Shown here piece by piece: positions 1 to 9,302 of a stretch of DNA of 62,821 nucleotides. Source of the stretch: an uncultured Psychroflexus sp. (GTDB lineage: Bacteria; Bacteroidota; Bacteroidia; Flavobacteriales; Flavobacteriaceae); assembly GCA_913062845.1 (NCBI GenBank), contig CAJXVZ010000012.1, positions 1-62,821 of the forward strand, written 5' to 3'. The notes beneath the pieces are model-generated. The model was not told where the DNA came from, did not search any database, and saw only the letters and a list, made by a program, of their open reading frames with translations. Numbering within the stretch: the stretch's first letter is position 1; each line of letters begins with the position of its first letter. A program made the translations under genes and the position numbers.

Positions 1-113
1 TGATATTTTGATTTTGAAAAATCAAAAATCCGTGAACCATTTCAAATCGTCACGCTATAAAAAATCGCTGTACATACGATTAACAAAGAATTTCAAAGAA
101 CTTTTATTTATCT

Positions 114-3100
114 TTAGTGCCCACTAGTGCTGAAATCTATAGAATTGTCAGCCCTAAGGTCTTCAGCATTAGCTGTCATAACGCCTAAATGGTTTCGGTG
201 TCTCACAACAACAAAGTATTCTACATCCAAAGAACAGAATTGCAATAAAGAAACGCCATCAACATCAACCACGTCACCATCTCGTTGTACAAAAGCAGAC
301 CTGGTTTCTAGTACATTGGTATTGTCATTTTTGTCTCTGAACTCCAGGAACACCCAATCTACAACACTATCCTGACCTCGGTCATCAAATGCTGTAGCTG
401 CGGCTTGCTCACCACCACCTTTACCAACGTGGGTAAAACCACTCAGGTCTGTATAAGGTTCAGTAGTTGGTATAATGTTAGTTCCTGCGTTTGCCGCCCA
501 TGGGCTACTTCTCAAATTATCACGCATTAAAGGTTCACCGGCACTACCTGTTGCGTCGCCATTGTTTATCAAAGCGCCGGCTAAATAAACCCTGATATCA
601 ATATTGATACAAATATCAGCATCCCTAAAGTCAAAGTCTATGCTGTTTGCAGGGTCTGCATTACTACCATCGGCATTGGTGTCTGTATCAGTATCGAGCA
701 ACATAAAACTACCGGATTGGTATGCCATACCGGCTACATTATCGTAGTTATCACCCTGACTTGTGCTAACGTACAATCCGTTTTCACCTATAGTTGTAGA
801 ATTGACATCAAAATAACTGGTATCATAAGCTTCATCGATATCAAGGATACCATCATTGTCTGTATCTGTATCCAGATAATCCGGCGTACCGTCACCGTCG
901 GTGTCTGTAACAGTTATTGTCTGCCCGAATATTGGTCCACAAGGCACACAACTTGGGTCATAGGCATCGTCGAGTCCATCTCTGTTGGTATCATTGCCAA
1001 CCGGCACAAAATAATTAAGTGTCGTTTGAGCTTCAACGTTGTCCGGGATACCATCATTATCAGAATCCAGGTCGAGTCGGTTTGGAATGCCATCGTTGTC
1101 ATCGTCACCGTCACCTTCAACCGTATCAGGAATACCATCGTTATCGTAATCAATATCTTCAAAGTCCGGTATGCCGTCTCCATCTGTATCCTGGAAAGCA
1201 TCACCAAAATCATTAGGCTGACCATCTATAATGTCAGGAATACCATCACCATCAGTATCTGTATTGTCATCTACAATGCCGTCAGCATCGAGATCTTCCT
1301 CAGAAGTTAATGGACTATCTGCAGGGTTTACAGGTGGTTGTCTAAAGTCCGGTGTGGCATTATTATCTTCATCAGGAAGTGTAGAACCATCGGCAAGAAT
1401 ATTACCATCAGGTAAACTGTCCGGATTATCTTTTTGTCCGTCTCCATTGCTATCGGCTAAGCCGCTCTCTTCAACATCGTTAATGCCGTCATTATCGCTG
1501 TCCAGATCTCTGAAATCTGCTTTGCCGTCTCCATCTGTATCAGGTGTAGAGGCCGGCGTTCCTCCATTATCTGCATCTACACTATCTGCAATGCCGTCTA
1601 AATCTGTGTCGGTCTGATCGTCGATAACACCATTATTGTCTGCGTCCAGGGCAGGATCTGATCCGCCTTCAACGAGATCAGAAATACCATCATTGTCAGC
1701 ATCAATATCTTGATAATCCGGAGTGTCTTTACTGTCAGTATCGACAGGATTATTAGCTAATACTCCAGTTTCCGGTGTGGTCTCAGCGGCATCCAGCAAT
1801 CCGTTTGCGCCAACTGCGCCGTCTACACGACCATCGCCGTTGGCATCTTCATTTGCAGTATTAGGATCACCGCTTTCCACAACATCAAATATGCCATCGC
1901 CATCACTGTCTAAGTCAAGGCTGTCAGGAATACCATCGCCGTCTGTATCTCCACCATTTAAAGCTGTGGCACTTTCTATGGTATCAGGAATGCCGTCGTT
2001 ATCGTCATCCAGATCATCTATATCAGCTACGCCATCTCCGTCGGTATCTATTGTAGATCCTGGTTGACCTGTACACGTTGGTGTTGCAGGTGGATAAGAG
2101 ACCGGACCTTCTGTTTCAGGATTAATAGCCACAGCAACTGTGGTTTCATCATCTCTGTAACCGGAATAGCCGTCTTCTTTAGCTTCCCAGACACCTGAAC
2201 CGTTATCATCAAATACCCATCCCGGCCAGTCTTCGGGCGTGCCATCTTCTGCAACAGCTGCACCCGGCCATAGAACTTCAAAGGTTACTACCCAAACGCC
2301 TGCTCCCGGAAATGCTTCCATAGCAGTTGGTAGTGTTACATTTTGAACTGTAACCGGCACTAAGGTGCTAGGTGGAGTAGTAGCCGGTAGGCTGGTATCG
2401 AATGCGCCAGCTGTCCATGTGATTTGAGCATCCATTCCTGAAGGGTCAAAACCGGTTGCCTGAATGTCGATTTGCATTCTTGGCACATCACCATCACATA
2501 TGGAAGTAAGTACTGCGTCTATTGAAATTCCGTTGTCTCTCCAGTCCGGTTCTGAGTTTCCGGTGGCTGTTGTGAATGGGTTTGTCGCAGTCTGACCATC
2601 ATTATCGGCATTTACGCCATTTGGAGACACGGGCGCCTCATTAATATCGTAATTGTCATAGCCGTCAAGCAGACTATCGTTGTCTGAGTCTGATCCGGTG
2701 GTGTCTGCAGATAATCCACTTTCAACCTGATCTGAAATACCATCGCCATCAGAAACTGTGTCTAAGTAGTCAGGTATAGCATCAGGATTGAAACTTGTCA
2801 TATTGCCTTCATCAGTATTTACTGGTTCAGCAATCAAGGCGTTGTTTGCATCAAAATCTGCATCAAAACTATCGTCTATGCCATCATTGTCTGCATCGTT
2901 TCCGCTTGGTGCGACATAAGCTTCTGTAGATTGTGCTTCTATAACATCAGGAATACCATCATTATCTGAATCTGTGTCTACTCTGTTTGGAATGCCATCA
3001 TTATCAGAGTCAAGGTCAATTAAGGCCTCGCCACCGTTATCGGCATCGTAAACATCGGCATAGCCATCACCATCAGTATCTGTAATATCATCTGTACGAC

Positions 3101-6100
3101 CATCATTGTTGGAGTCTGTACCTCCAGTTTCGATAAGATCGGCAATACCGTCATTATCACTATCCAGATCGAGACGGTTTGGAACGCCATCTCCATCATC
3201 ATCCGTATTGCCTTCTGTTGTATCCAGAATTCCATCATTATCACTATCAATGTCCTGAAAATCAGGTGTACCGTCAGTATCATTGTCTGAAGGATTGTTT
3301 TCTAACTCACCGCTATCCGGAGCATCCTCTACAGCATCAGGAATACCGTTTGAACCTACTGCTCCATCTACCCGACCATCATTGTCATTGTCGATTGCAT
3401 TGGCATCATTAGATTCTATAACATCAAAAATGCCATCACCGTCGCTGTCTAAATCAAGACTATCGGGTATGCCATCACCATCGCTGTCACCACCGTTTGT
3501 TGCCGTAGTATTTTCAATGTCGTCAGGTATTCCGTCATTATCATCATCAAGATCTGTATTATCAGGAATACCGTCACCATCTGAATCTACAGGGGCATCA
3601 CCAAAGCTATTTGGTAAGCCGTCGATACTGTCGGGAATACCGTCGCCATCAGTATCTGTATCATCATCTGCAACACCATCTCCATTAGCATCCTGATCAC
3701 CAATCAATGGGCTGTCTGCAGGATTTGATGGAGGAATAAGGTAATTTGGTGTGCCGGTTGACGGATCACCTGGTAACATAGCGCCGTTGGCAATTGTTCC
3801 AAAAGTATCTACCTGAGCATCGCCGTCTGCATCTGTAAGCCCTGCTTCTTCAACATCATTAATACCGTCATTATCACTATCCAGGTCTCTGTAGTCTGGT
3901 GTACCGTCATTATCAGTATCAGGTAGAGCTACAGCTGTACCACTATTGTCAGGATCTACCGTATCAGCAATCCCATCACCATCTGTGTCTGTTAGCGTGT
4001 CAAAAACACCGTCGTTATTCGTATCGAAGAACGGACTTGTTCCACCTTCAACAAGGTCAGATATACCATCGTTGTCTGTGTCGGCATCCTGGAAATCAGG
4101 TGTAAGATCGCCATCTGTGTCTAATGGGTCGTTTGCCAATACACCACTATCAGCGGAGTTCTCAGCAGCATCAAGTAATCCGTTAGCGCCCACGGCGCCG
4201 TTTACACGACCATCACCGTCAGGGTCTTCATTAATAGTATTGGGGTCATTGCTTTCAACAATATCAAGGATACCGTCACCACCACTGTCTAAGTCAAGAC
4301 TATCGGGTATACCATCACTATCAGTGTCGCCTCCGTTTTTGGCTGTTGCGTTTTCTATAGCGTCAGGAATACCATCGTTGTCATCGTCCAGGTCATTACT
4401 ATCTACAACACCATCACCATCTGTGTCCGGAAGGCTAACTCCTGATGGGATACAGCCATTTCCACTGTCTGATACATCAACACCGGGAATAGACCAGTCG
4501 TCTATAATAGCTCTTCTGTTCATATTGGCAGACTGGCTATAAACACTTAGTCTTACGCGATAAGGATTTCCATCGTTGGCAATTGCATTTGGAACAGCAT
4601 AACTTACTGTTTCAGGCGTTGAAAAAGGTGATGTTAAGGTATGTGTGTATACTGTAGAGAAAGGCGTACCTTCAAAATATGTATCGTTCGCATCAAAAGG
4701 AACGAATGATATCTCAACATAATAATCCTGAGAATTGTCATTGTTATTAAGTTTGATATCGAAACTGACATTGCCTGATTCCAGTTCTATCCATGGTGAT
4801 TTTAACCAAAAAGCACCATTTGTCGTATTAATTGATCCAGACCTTGCTGAAAAGCTTCCGTTAATTTTGTCGTTATCTTTAATGGAGAAACCACCAAAGC
4901 CCCAGCAATTGGCGATATCTATATTGCGGTCACCGGATTCGAAATCTTGAGTAACCTGTGGCGCAGTAACATTTACAGACGCAGAGGCTGAGTTGTTGGA
5001 AGAATTATTATCACCTACATCTCCGCTAATATTCAAATCAAATTCATAATTGCCGGTAGGATTTACTGTAGCTGTAATGGTGAGTGTTTCAGATGCCCCA
5101 TCTGCAAGCGCTCCTATATTCCAGGCGCCCGTATTATTGTCATAAGTTCCTGCAGAAGGATTTGCACTAACAAAAGTGTAGCCATCAGGAAGAAGACTTT
5201 GTATGATCACATTTGTATTATCACCAGAGCCCAGATTAGTCACGTCAATCGTAAAAATTATGTCATCACCGGGTGCAGGATTTGGATTGTCTACTGTGTA
5301 AGTTACACTCAAATCTGAAAATGAACCATCGCTGCCTGGACATACATCGGTTAATAAGACCAGATCTGCAGAACAGGAATCATCAGACTCACAGTCTAAA
5401 GTAACATTTGCGTTGGATTGTGTTGTGGCGTTTCTGTTGGCATGAACAAAAGATGGTGGATTTTGAAAAACATTGTTTGAAGTCGAAGAAGTGTTGGTTC
5501 TTTTAAAATTCAGGTTCGGACCAATGTCAGTTTGATTATTGGTTCCTAATTTATTACTACTTTCAAAATAACCGATTTTGCCGTTAGATGGGCCTTTGAT
5601 CCATGTTTGGGTTAAGTTACTATTGTTACCTAAAATTCTGATCAGACCTTCATTATATAATATGGAGTTATTCTGAATATTAAAATTTGATGTAGCAGTT
5701 ATCGTTCCATAATTTTCCAAAGTGGCAAAATTGCTACCATTTGCACCAAATTGAAAGCTACCCGAACTGTTCAGTTGACCTGTGTTAACAAAAATCGCAG
5801 CACCACTGTTAGAGTTCATTCCAGCTGATAAATTTACCGTACCACAATTGATAAAGCTTAGGTTGCTGTTGCCGTTAGAATTAAACTGAGAACTGAAGTT
5901 TATTGTACCTGAATTGTTTATAGTTGTAAGCGCCTGACTATTATTATTTACATTTCCTGAAACTGAAAGCGTACCGTTATTATTGATGATGATTTCATTT
6001 TTAATATTGAAAACCTGTCCCAAAAACATGCTACCTTCAATATTAAGTGCCATAGAACCATTGTTCGGCGTGTTAAAAGTATTATTAACAGTAAAGGTTC

Positions 6101-6404
6101 CATCAACATTGATTTCTACTGAACCATTATTAGGCGTTTTAAAGTTATTACCGACAGTAATACTGGCCCCTTGTGCAATACATAGGACACTACCGTCTTT
6201 TAGTTCTAATTTGTTAACACTGATGTTGCTTGTTATACAGACCGTTTCACCAGATTGTATTGTAACGTTGTTGCCGTTTGGATTAGTGACATCACATGTA
6301 TCACATTGGGCATTGGTGTTTGTGAAAGATAAAAGCGAAATAATTAATGTAAAAAGCGCAACAATATTTTTGTAGCTGCTTTTGCGAATTATTTGGATAT
6401 TCAT
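114..6404 (-). CDS. Giant secreted thrombospondin type 3 repeat protein, C-terminus apparently cut short
   Basis: A 2096-residue exported protein, probably on the cell surface. Residues 1-32 form a signal peptide ending in NTNAQ. Residues 35-340 are Asn-rich and beta-repeat-like. About 355-480 is a DUF11 domain, and about 485-650 looks like a jelly-roll or binding module. Residues 658-1285 and 1451-1850 are dense Asp-rich calcium-binding repeats of the TSP type 3 kind (DxDxDG, DLDSDNDGIPD). They flank an unrelated non-repeat domain at about 1290-1450. The last 180 residues match, from memory, a module found at the end of large Bacteroidota surface proteins (MRDNLR, DWVFLEFR, RHRNHLGVMTA). That module normally continues for about 100 more residues; here it stops at 114. 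No T9SS sorting signal is seen. The role is unknown, with adhesion or gliding the likeliest guesses. Confidence 0.9.
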   Translation of the reverse strand: MNIQIIRKSSYKNIVALFTLIISLLSFTNTNAQCDTCDVTNPNGNNVTIQSGETVCITSNISVNKLELKDGSVLCIAQGASITVGNNFKTPNNGSVEINVDGTFTVNNTFNTPNNGSMALNIEGSMFLGQVFNIKNEIIINNNGTLSVSGNVNNNSQALTTINNSGTINFSSQFNSNGNSNLSFINCGTVNLSAGMNSNSGAAIFVNTGQLNSSGSFQFGANGSNFATLENYGTITATSNFNIQNNSILYNEGLIRILGNNSNLTQTWIKGPSNGKIGYFESSNKLGTNNQTDIGPNLNFKRTNTSSTSNNVFQNPPSFVHANRNATTQSNANVTLDCESDDSCSADLVLLTDVCPGSDGSFSDLSVTYTVDNPNPAPGDDIIFTIDVTNLGSGDNTNVIIQSLLPDGYTFVSANPSAGTYDNNTGAWNIGALADGASETLTITATVNPTGNYEFDLNISGDVGDNNSSNNSASASVNVTAPQVTQDFESGDRNIDIANCWGFGGFSIKDNDKINGSFSARSGSINTTNGAFWLKSPWIELESGNVSFDIKLNNNDNSQDYYVEISFVPFDANDTYFEGTPFSTVYTHTLTSPFSTPETVSYAVPNAIANDGNPYRVRLSVYSQSANMNRRAIIDDWSIPGVDVSDSGNGCIPSGVSLPDTDGDGVVDSNDLDDDNDGIPDAIENATAKNGGDTDSDGIPDSLDLDSGGDGILDIVESNDPNTINEDPDGDGRVNGAVGANGLLDAAENSADSGVLANDPLDTDGDLTPDFQDADTDNDGISDLVEGGTSPFFDTNNDGVFDTLTDTDGDGIADTVDPDNSGTAVALPDTDNDGTPDYRDLDSDNDGINDVEEAGLTDADGDAQVDTFGTIANGAMLPGDPSTGTPNYLIPPSNPADSPLIGDQDANGDGVADDDTDTDGDGIPDSIDGLPNSFGDAPVDSDGDGIPDNTDLDDDNDGIPDDIENTTATNGGDSDGDGIPDSLDLDSDGDGIFDVIESNDANAIDNDNDGRVDGAVGSNGIPDAVEDAPDSGELENNPSDNDTDGTPDFQDIDSDNDGILDTTEGNTDDDGDGVPNRLDLDSDNDGIADLIETGGTDSNNDGRTDDITDTDGDGYADVYDADNGGEALIDLDSDNDGIPNRVDTDSDNDGIPDVIEAQSTEAYVAPSGNDADNDGIDDSFDADFDANNALIAEPVNTDEGNMTSFNPDAIPDYLDTVSDGDGISDQVESGLSADTTGSDSDNDSLLDGYDNYDINEAPVSPNGVNADNDGQTATNPFTTATGNSEPDWRDNGISIDAVLTSICDGDVPRMQIDIQATGFDPSGMDAQITWTAGAFDTSLPATTPPSTLVPVTVQNVTLPTAMEAFPGAGVWVVTFEVLWPGAAVAEDGTPEDWPGWVFDDNGSGVWEAKEDGYSGYRDDETTVAVAINPETEGPVSYPPATPTCTGQPGSTIDTDGDGVADIDDLDDDNDGIPDTIESATALNGGDTDGDGIPDSLDLDSDGDGIFDVVESGDPNTANEDANGDGRVDGAVGANGLLDAAETTPETGVLANNPVDTDSKDTPDYQDIDADNDGISDLVEGGSDPALDADNNGVIDDQTDTDLDGIADSVDADNGGTPASTPDTDGDGKADFRDLDSDNDGINDVEESGLADSNGDGQKDNPDSLPDGNILADGSTLPDEDNNATPDFRQPPVNPADSPLTSEEDLDADGIVDDNTDTDGDGIPDIIDGQPNDFGDAFQDTDGDGIPDFEDIDYDNDGIPDTVEGDGDDDNDGIPNRLDLDSDNDGIPDNVEAQTTLNYFVPVGNDTNRDGLDDAYDPSCVPCGPIFGQTITVTDTDGDGTPDYLDTDTDNDGILDIDEAYDTSYFDVNSTTIGENGLYVSTSQGDNYDNVAGMAYQSGSFMLLDTDTDTNADGSNADPANSIDFDFRDADICINIDIRVYLAGALINNGDATGSAGEPLMRDNLRSSPWAANAGTNIIPTTEPYTDLSGFTHVGKGGGEQAAATAFDDRGQDSVVDWVFLEFRDKNDNTNVLETRSAFVQRDGDVVDVDGVSLLQFCSLDVEYFVVVRHRNHLGVMTANAEDLRADNSIDFSTSGH
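1738..4430 (-). repeat. Three copies of a ~100-residue TSP3 segment inside the giant protein gene
   Basis: Three related segments lie at about 4130-4430, 3285-3591 and 1738-2055. Each reads DLDDDNDGIPD, then an IE(N/S)xTAxNGGD stretch, then DSLDLDS, then a (V/I)ES(N/G)D stretch, a GR(V/N)(D/N)GAVG(A/S)NG stretch and an acidic spacer. The sequence after each copy is also partly shared, for example DLVEGG and NPADSPL after copies one and three. This is internal segmental duplication above the ordinary 12-13 residue TSP3 period. Confidence 0.75.
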
Positions 6405-6821
6405 ATTTTCTTAAATTTGTGTAAAGACAAAGTTTTAATATCCAAAAATATAATTTTGTAAGACGGGATATTTTTTTATTCTATAAGTGGTATTATTCTA
6501 TAGATGAATAGCTAAAAAGTATCGACGAATGAAAATAGGCATATTTAAAAATTTCAGGTATTGTATGGCTTATTTTTAAAACAGCACCATTTTTGTCGAA
6601 TGCGAAGGTGATTGCAAAATAAATGTTTTGGCTTTCAAACAGTCAATTTTTTAATTTTTGAACAGTAAAATTTATGGCAATTTTTGATTATTCTTTTTTT
6701 ACTTAAAAATTTCAGAGTTTTATTAAAAATGTAAAAATTACGAAAAGTCCAATTATTTCTTAAAAAATCATCATAATTGAAAAATAAAATTAAATTTATA
6801 CCAATTTAACAAAAAACAAAT
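6405..6821. other. Divergent intergenic region, no gene seen
   Basis: This very AT-rich stretch separates the minus-strand giant protein gene from the plus-strand lipoprotein operon, so it should hold both promoters. I saw no open reading frame of note, no strong hairpin and no complete TTG/TAnnTTTG pair that I would defend. Confidence 0.5.
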
Positions 6822-7340
6822 ATGAAATCTTTTTTACAACATGGCTTGCTGATACTGATTGTGGTGCTTTTTTATGCCTGTAGTGCAGAAACAGAAACCC
6901 ATACCATTGAAACGCCAGCTTTAGATCTCGAAATGACAGGACCTTTATTCCAGGGGCCAAATACGGCTACTGCAACCTGGGAATACAGTCTTAAAGAGCT
7001 TTTCCCTCAGTCCGGTAACGAAATCGATATCGAAGATGTTCGTATAACCACTATAAAAATAAGTCCTAAAGATGGTATTGATTACCCTGAGTTAGGTAAA
7101 GTTATAATGGAGATGAAACCCAAAAACAGTGGGATGAGCCGTATTGCTTTGCTTGAGTCAAATTTTGATACTACAAAAACTAACCTCTTGAGTATTGCAG
7201 AAATTCAGGAAGATTTTGATGAGGCTTTCGAGGATGAGCGGCTTACATTTGTAGCAGATTTTGACATGATCTCTGAAGAGTACTTTGATGACCTTAGTTT
7301 TGGCCTTGTCGTAACTTTTGAAATTGAAATCGAAAAATAA
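6822..7340 (+). CDS. Lipoprotein of unknown function
   Basis: A 172-residue predicted lipoprotein. The hydrophobic leader ends in the lipobox FYAC with Cys20, so it should be lipidated and anchored in the envelope. The rest is acidic, with no cysteine beyond the lipidation site and no motif I recognise. It starts a three-gene plus-strand run with the DUF2147 protein (20 bases on) and the DUF6268 barrel, so a shared envelope role is likely. The ATG at 6822 is the only start that keeps the full signal peptide. Confidence 0.8.
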   Translation: MKSFLQHGLLILIVVLFYACSAETETHTIETPALDLEMTGPLFQGPNTATATWEYSLKELFPQSGNEIDIEDVRITTIKISPKDGIDYPELGKVIMEMKPKNSGMSRIALLESNFDTTKTNLLSIAEIQEDFDEAFEDERLTFVADFDMISEEYFDDLSFGLVVTFEIEIEK

Positions 7341-7360
7341 TAATTTAAATATATATCATA

Positions 7361-7807
7361 ATGAAAAATTCAGTTTATCTCATTGTCTTTTGTTTGTTTT
7401 CTTACATAGGTTTTGCACAGGATGCCGATGCTATTGTTGGCGTTTGGGAACCCAGTAATGGTAAAGTCTACGTGAAAATTGATAAGATCGACGATAAATA
7501 CTACGGTAAAATTGTATGGCTGAGAGAGCCTAACGATCCTGAGACCGGGAAGCCTAAAACGGATGTCAATAATCCGGATGAAAGTATGCAGGATGTACCA
7601 CTTAAAGGATACAGAATGTTGAAAGATTTTGTTTATAAGGGTGACGGCGAATGGGAAGATGGTACAATCTACGACCCACAGAACGGCACAACCTACGATT
7701 GTGTGATAAATCTTAAAGATGAAAATACAATGGATATCAGAGGATATGTAGGTGTGAAGACCTTTGGGAGAACCGATACCTGGAAACGTTTAGAAAAAAA
7801 GAAATAA
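7361..7807 (+). CDS. DUF2147 family secreted protein
   Basis: A 148-residue protein with a signal peptide ending in GFAQ at about residue 19. The mature part fits DUF2147: it opens with IVGVWEPSNGKVYVKI, has the KYYGKIVWL strand and ends with a GRTDTWKRL strand. The family is predicted to be a small secreted beta-barrel or lipocalin-like fold. Its function is not established, and I know of no enzyme activity for it. It follows the lipoprotein by 20 bases, and the next gene starts 1 base after its stop, which supports one transcript. Confidence 0.88.
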   Translation: MKNSVYLIVFCLFSYIGFAQDADAIVGVWEPSNGKVYVKIDKIDDKYYGKIVWLREPNDPETGKPKTDVNNPDESMQDVPLKGYRMLKDFVYKGDGEWEDGTIYDPQNGTTYDCVINLKDENTMDIRGYVGVKTFGRTDTWKRLEKKK

Positions 7808-7808
7808 C

Positions 7809-8948
7809 ATGAAAAATATCAATATCTTATTTTTATTGTTACTTCTGGGAAGTTTTCAATTTACCACCGCTCAGGAAGAGGAAGAAGAGGAAGATTACAG
7901 CAATTATGGTGCAGTAGATGATACACCAATAAAGCGTTATGCTAAACCGACCATTTCGGGAATGAGTCCTCAAAAATTCATCAGCTTTGGTTTTGATGCG
8001 CAAATGCCTTATAAGTATGATTTTTCGGATGTGCGTTTTCCTCAGTCCAACCCCGATAGTGGCTTTGATGTTGATGAGGAAAATCCAAACATAAATGAAA
8101 CCGGAAGAGCAGACTTTACCGGGGGATTAAGATTTGGATCAAATATTCCTATCATATCTAAAAGTAGTTTTGTCTGGCAATCAGGAATCAACTTTATGGA
8201 TACCCGTTATAACATTTCAGAAAGCCTGAATTCTCCAAGACAACCGGTGACTTTACCGGATGGTACGCAGGTGAGAAGCCTGGGGCAAATACTTAACGAA
8301 GATGGATTGAGAAATCTCAACTGGACCAACACGTTCTTTTTCCCTATGAATGAAACAGAATTCCTTGTATTTCAGGGACAGATGGATTTGAGTGGTAATT
8401 ATGATCTTGATGAATTTCAGCCTCTGAATACCATAAGGTACAGTGCTGCTGCGGTTTACGGTAGACGCGTCAATGACTATTATCGCTGGGGTATTGGTAT
8501 TGCTCGTACTTACAGAGTCGGTAATTTAAACTATGTTCCAGTGATCATGTACGACTGGACTTCAAAAAGCAGAAAGTGGGGAACTGAAATATTATTTCCC
8601 GCAAGAGCTTATGTGAGATACAACATAAATCCAAACGCCCTTATTCTTACAGGTTTTGATCTCGAAGGCCAAAGTTACAGGATAGACGACTATTCATTTG
8701 ACGGCAATTCATTTGAGATCAGAAGGGGAGAAGTTCGACCAAAAATAGAGTTTCAAACTAAGCTTACCGGATATTTCTGGTTAAGCGTACAGGCAGGTTA
8801 CCGCTGGGACTGGTCTTATGATGCAGACCAACTGGATGGTAATAACGACTTTTTTAGAGGATTCTTTGGTGACCAGCAGTTTGCAATGGTTAATAGTCTG
8901 GATAATCCATTATTTTTTAATATTGGAATTAATTTTGTGAGTCCATAA
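7809..8948 (+). CDS. DUF6268-like outer membrane beta-barrel protein
   Basis: A 379-residue exported protein. The signal peptide ends in TTAQ at about residue 21 and is followed by a run of glutamates (EEEEEEDY). The body alternates short aromatic beta strands with polar turns (GGLRFGSNIP, SVQAGYRWDWSYD) and ends in a strand finishing FVSP, as expected for an outer membrane barrel. It resembles the DUF6268 family common in Flavobacteriia, whose role is unknown. It is the last gene of the operon that starts at 6822 and is followed by a clear terminator. Confidence 0.8.
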   Translation: MKNINILFLLLLLGSFQFTTAQEEEEEEDYSNYGAVDDTPIKRYAKPTISGMSPQKFISFGFDAQMPYKYDFSDVRFPQSNPDSGFDVDEENPNINETGRADFTGGLRFGSNIPIISKSSFVWQSGINFMDTRYNISESLNSPRQPVTLPDGTQVRSLGQILNEDGLRNLNWTNTFFFPMNETEFLVFQGQMDLSGNYDLDEFQPLNTIRYSAAAVYGRRVNDYYRWGIGIARTYRVGNLNYVPVIMYDWTSKSRKWGTEILFPARAYVRYNINPNALILTGFDLEGQSYRIDDYSFDGNSFEIRRGEVRPKIEFQTKLTGYFWLSVQAGYRWDWSYDADQLDGNNDFFRGFFGDQQFAMVNSLDNPLFFNIGINFVSP

Positions 8949-8981
8949 CGTCTCTTTCAATATTACAATAGAATTAAAAAG

Positions 8982-9010
8982 ACCTGTGACTTGATGTTAC
9001 AGGTTTTTTT
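8982..9010 (+). terminator. Rho-independent terminator after the DUF2147/DUF6268 operon
   Basis: A 9-bp stem ACCTGTGAC / GTTACAGGT (one G-T wobble) has the loop TTGAT and is followed directly by a run of T. It lies 33 bases after the stop of the barrel gene. Confidence 0.85.
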
Positions 9011-9302
9011 ATAAATACAGGTGTTACTCATGACGGCTTTTTTGTTGTTCACGACATTTTTTCTCGAAAGTCCCTGTATTGTTCTAAGTTTGAAATTAGA
9101 TTTTTCTCCGTGAAAAATTGTAACTAATAGTTCCAATCTCTTTTGAAAAGCTTGTTTTCCTTTTTTTCAATTATCCTTTTGGGCAGTCTTATACCAAATA
9201 AGATTGTCCAAATTTTTTAGACCAGAAAAATTAACAAACCCACAAGTACCTATTAACATTTAGTTAATATTTTTTTTTATTATTGCTAAAAATAAGTTCA
9301 AA
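9011..9302. other. Intergenic leader before the DUF5723 gene
   Basis: No gene is seen. A weak AT-only stem with a T-run sits at 9251-9278, close to the next start. In such AT-rich DNA it is as likely to be chance or promoter sequence as a terminator. Confidence 0.4.

Noticed and set aside
850-4430. CRISPR-like periodic short repeats
   Set aside because: The repeats are in frame, encode DxDxDG calcium loops, vary in spacing and are not separated by unique spacers.
717-4542. Several long plus-strand open frames opposite the giant protein gene
   Set aside because: They mirror the regular Asp/Gly/Ser codons of the TSP3 repeats, have low-complexity Ser/Pro or His/Tyr content, and resemble no protein family.
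9251-9278. Terminator-like stem TATTAAC/GTTAATA with a T-run before the DUF5723 gene
   Set aside because: It is almost purely A/T, 25 bases before a start codon, and easily arises by chance in this AT-rich spacer.
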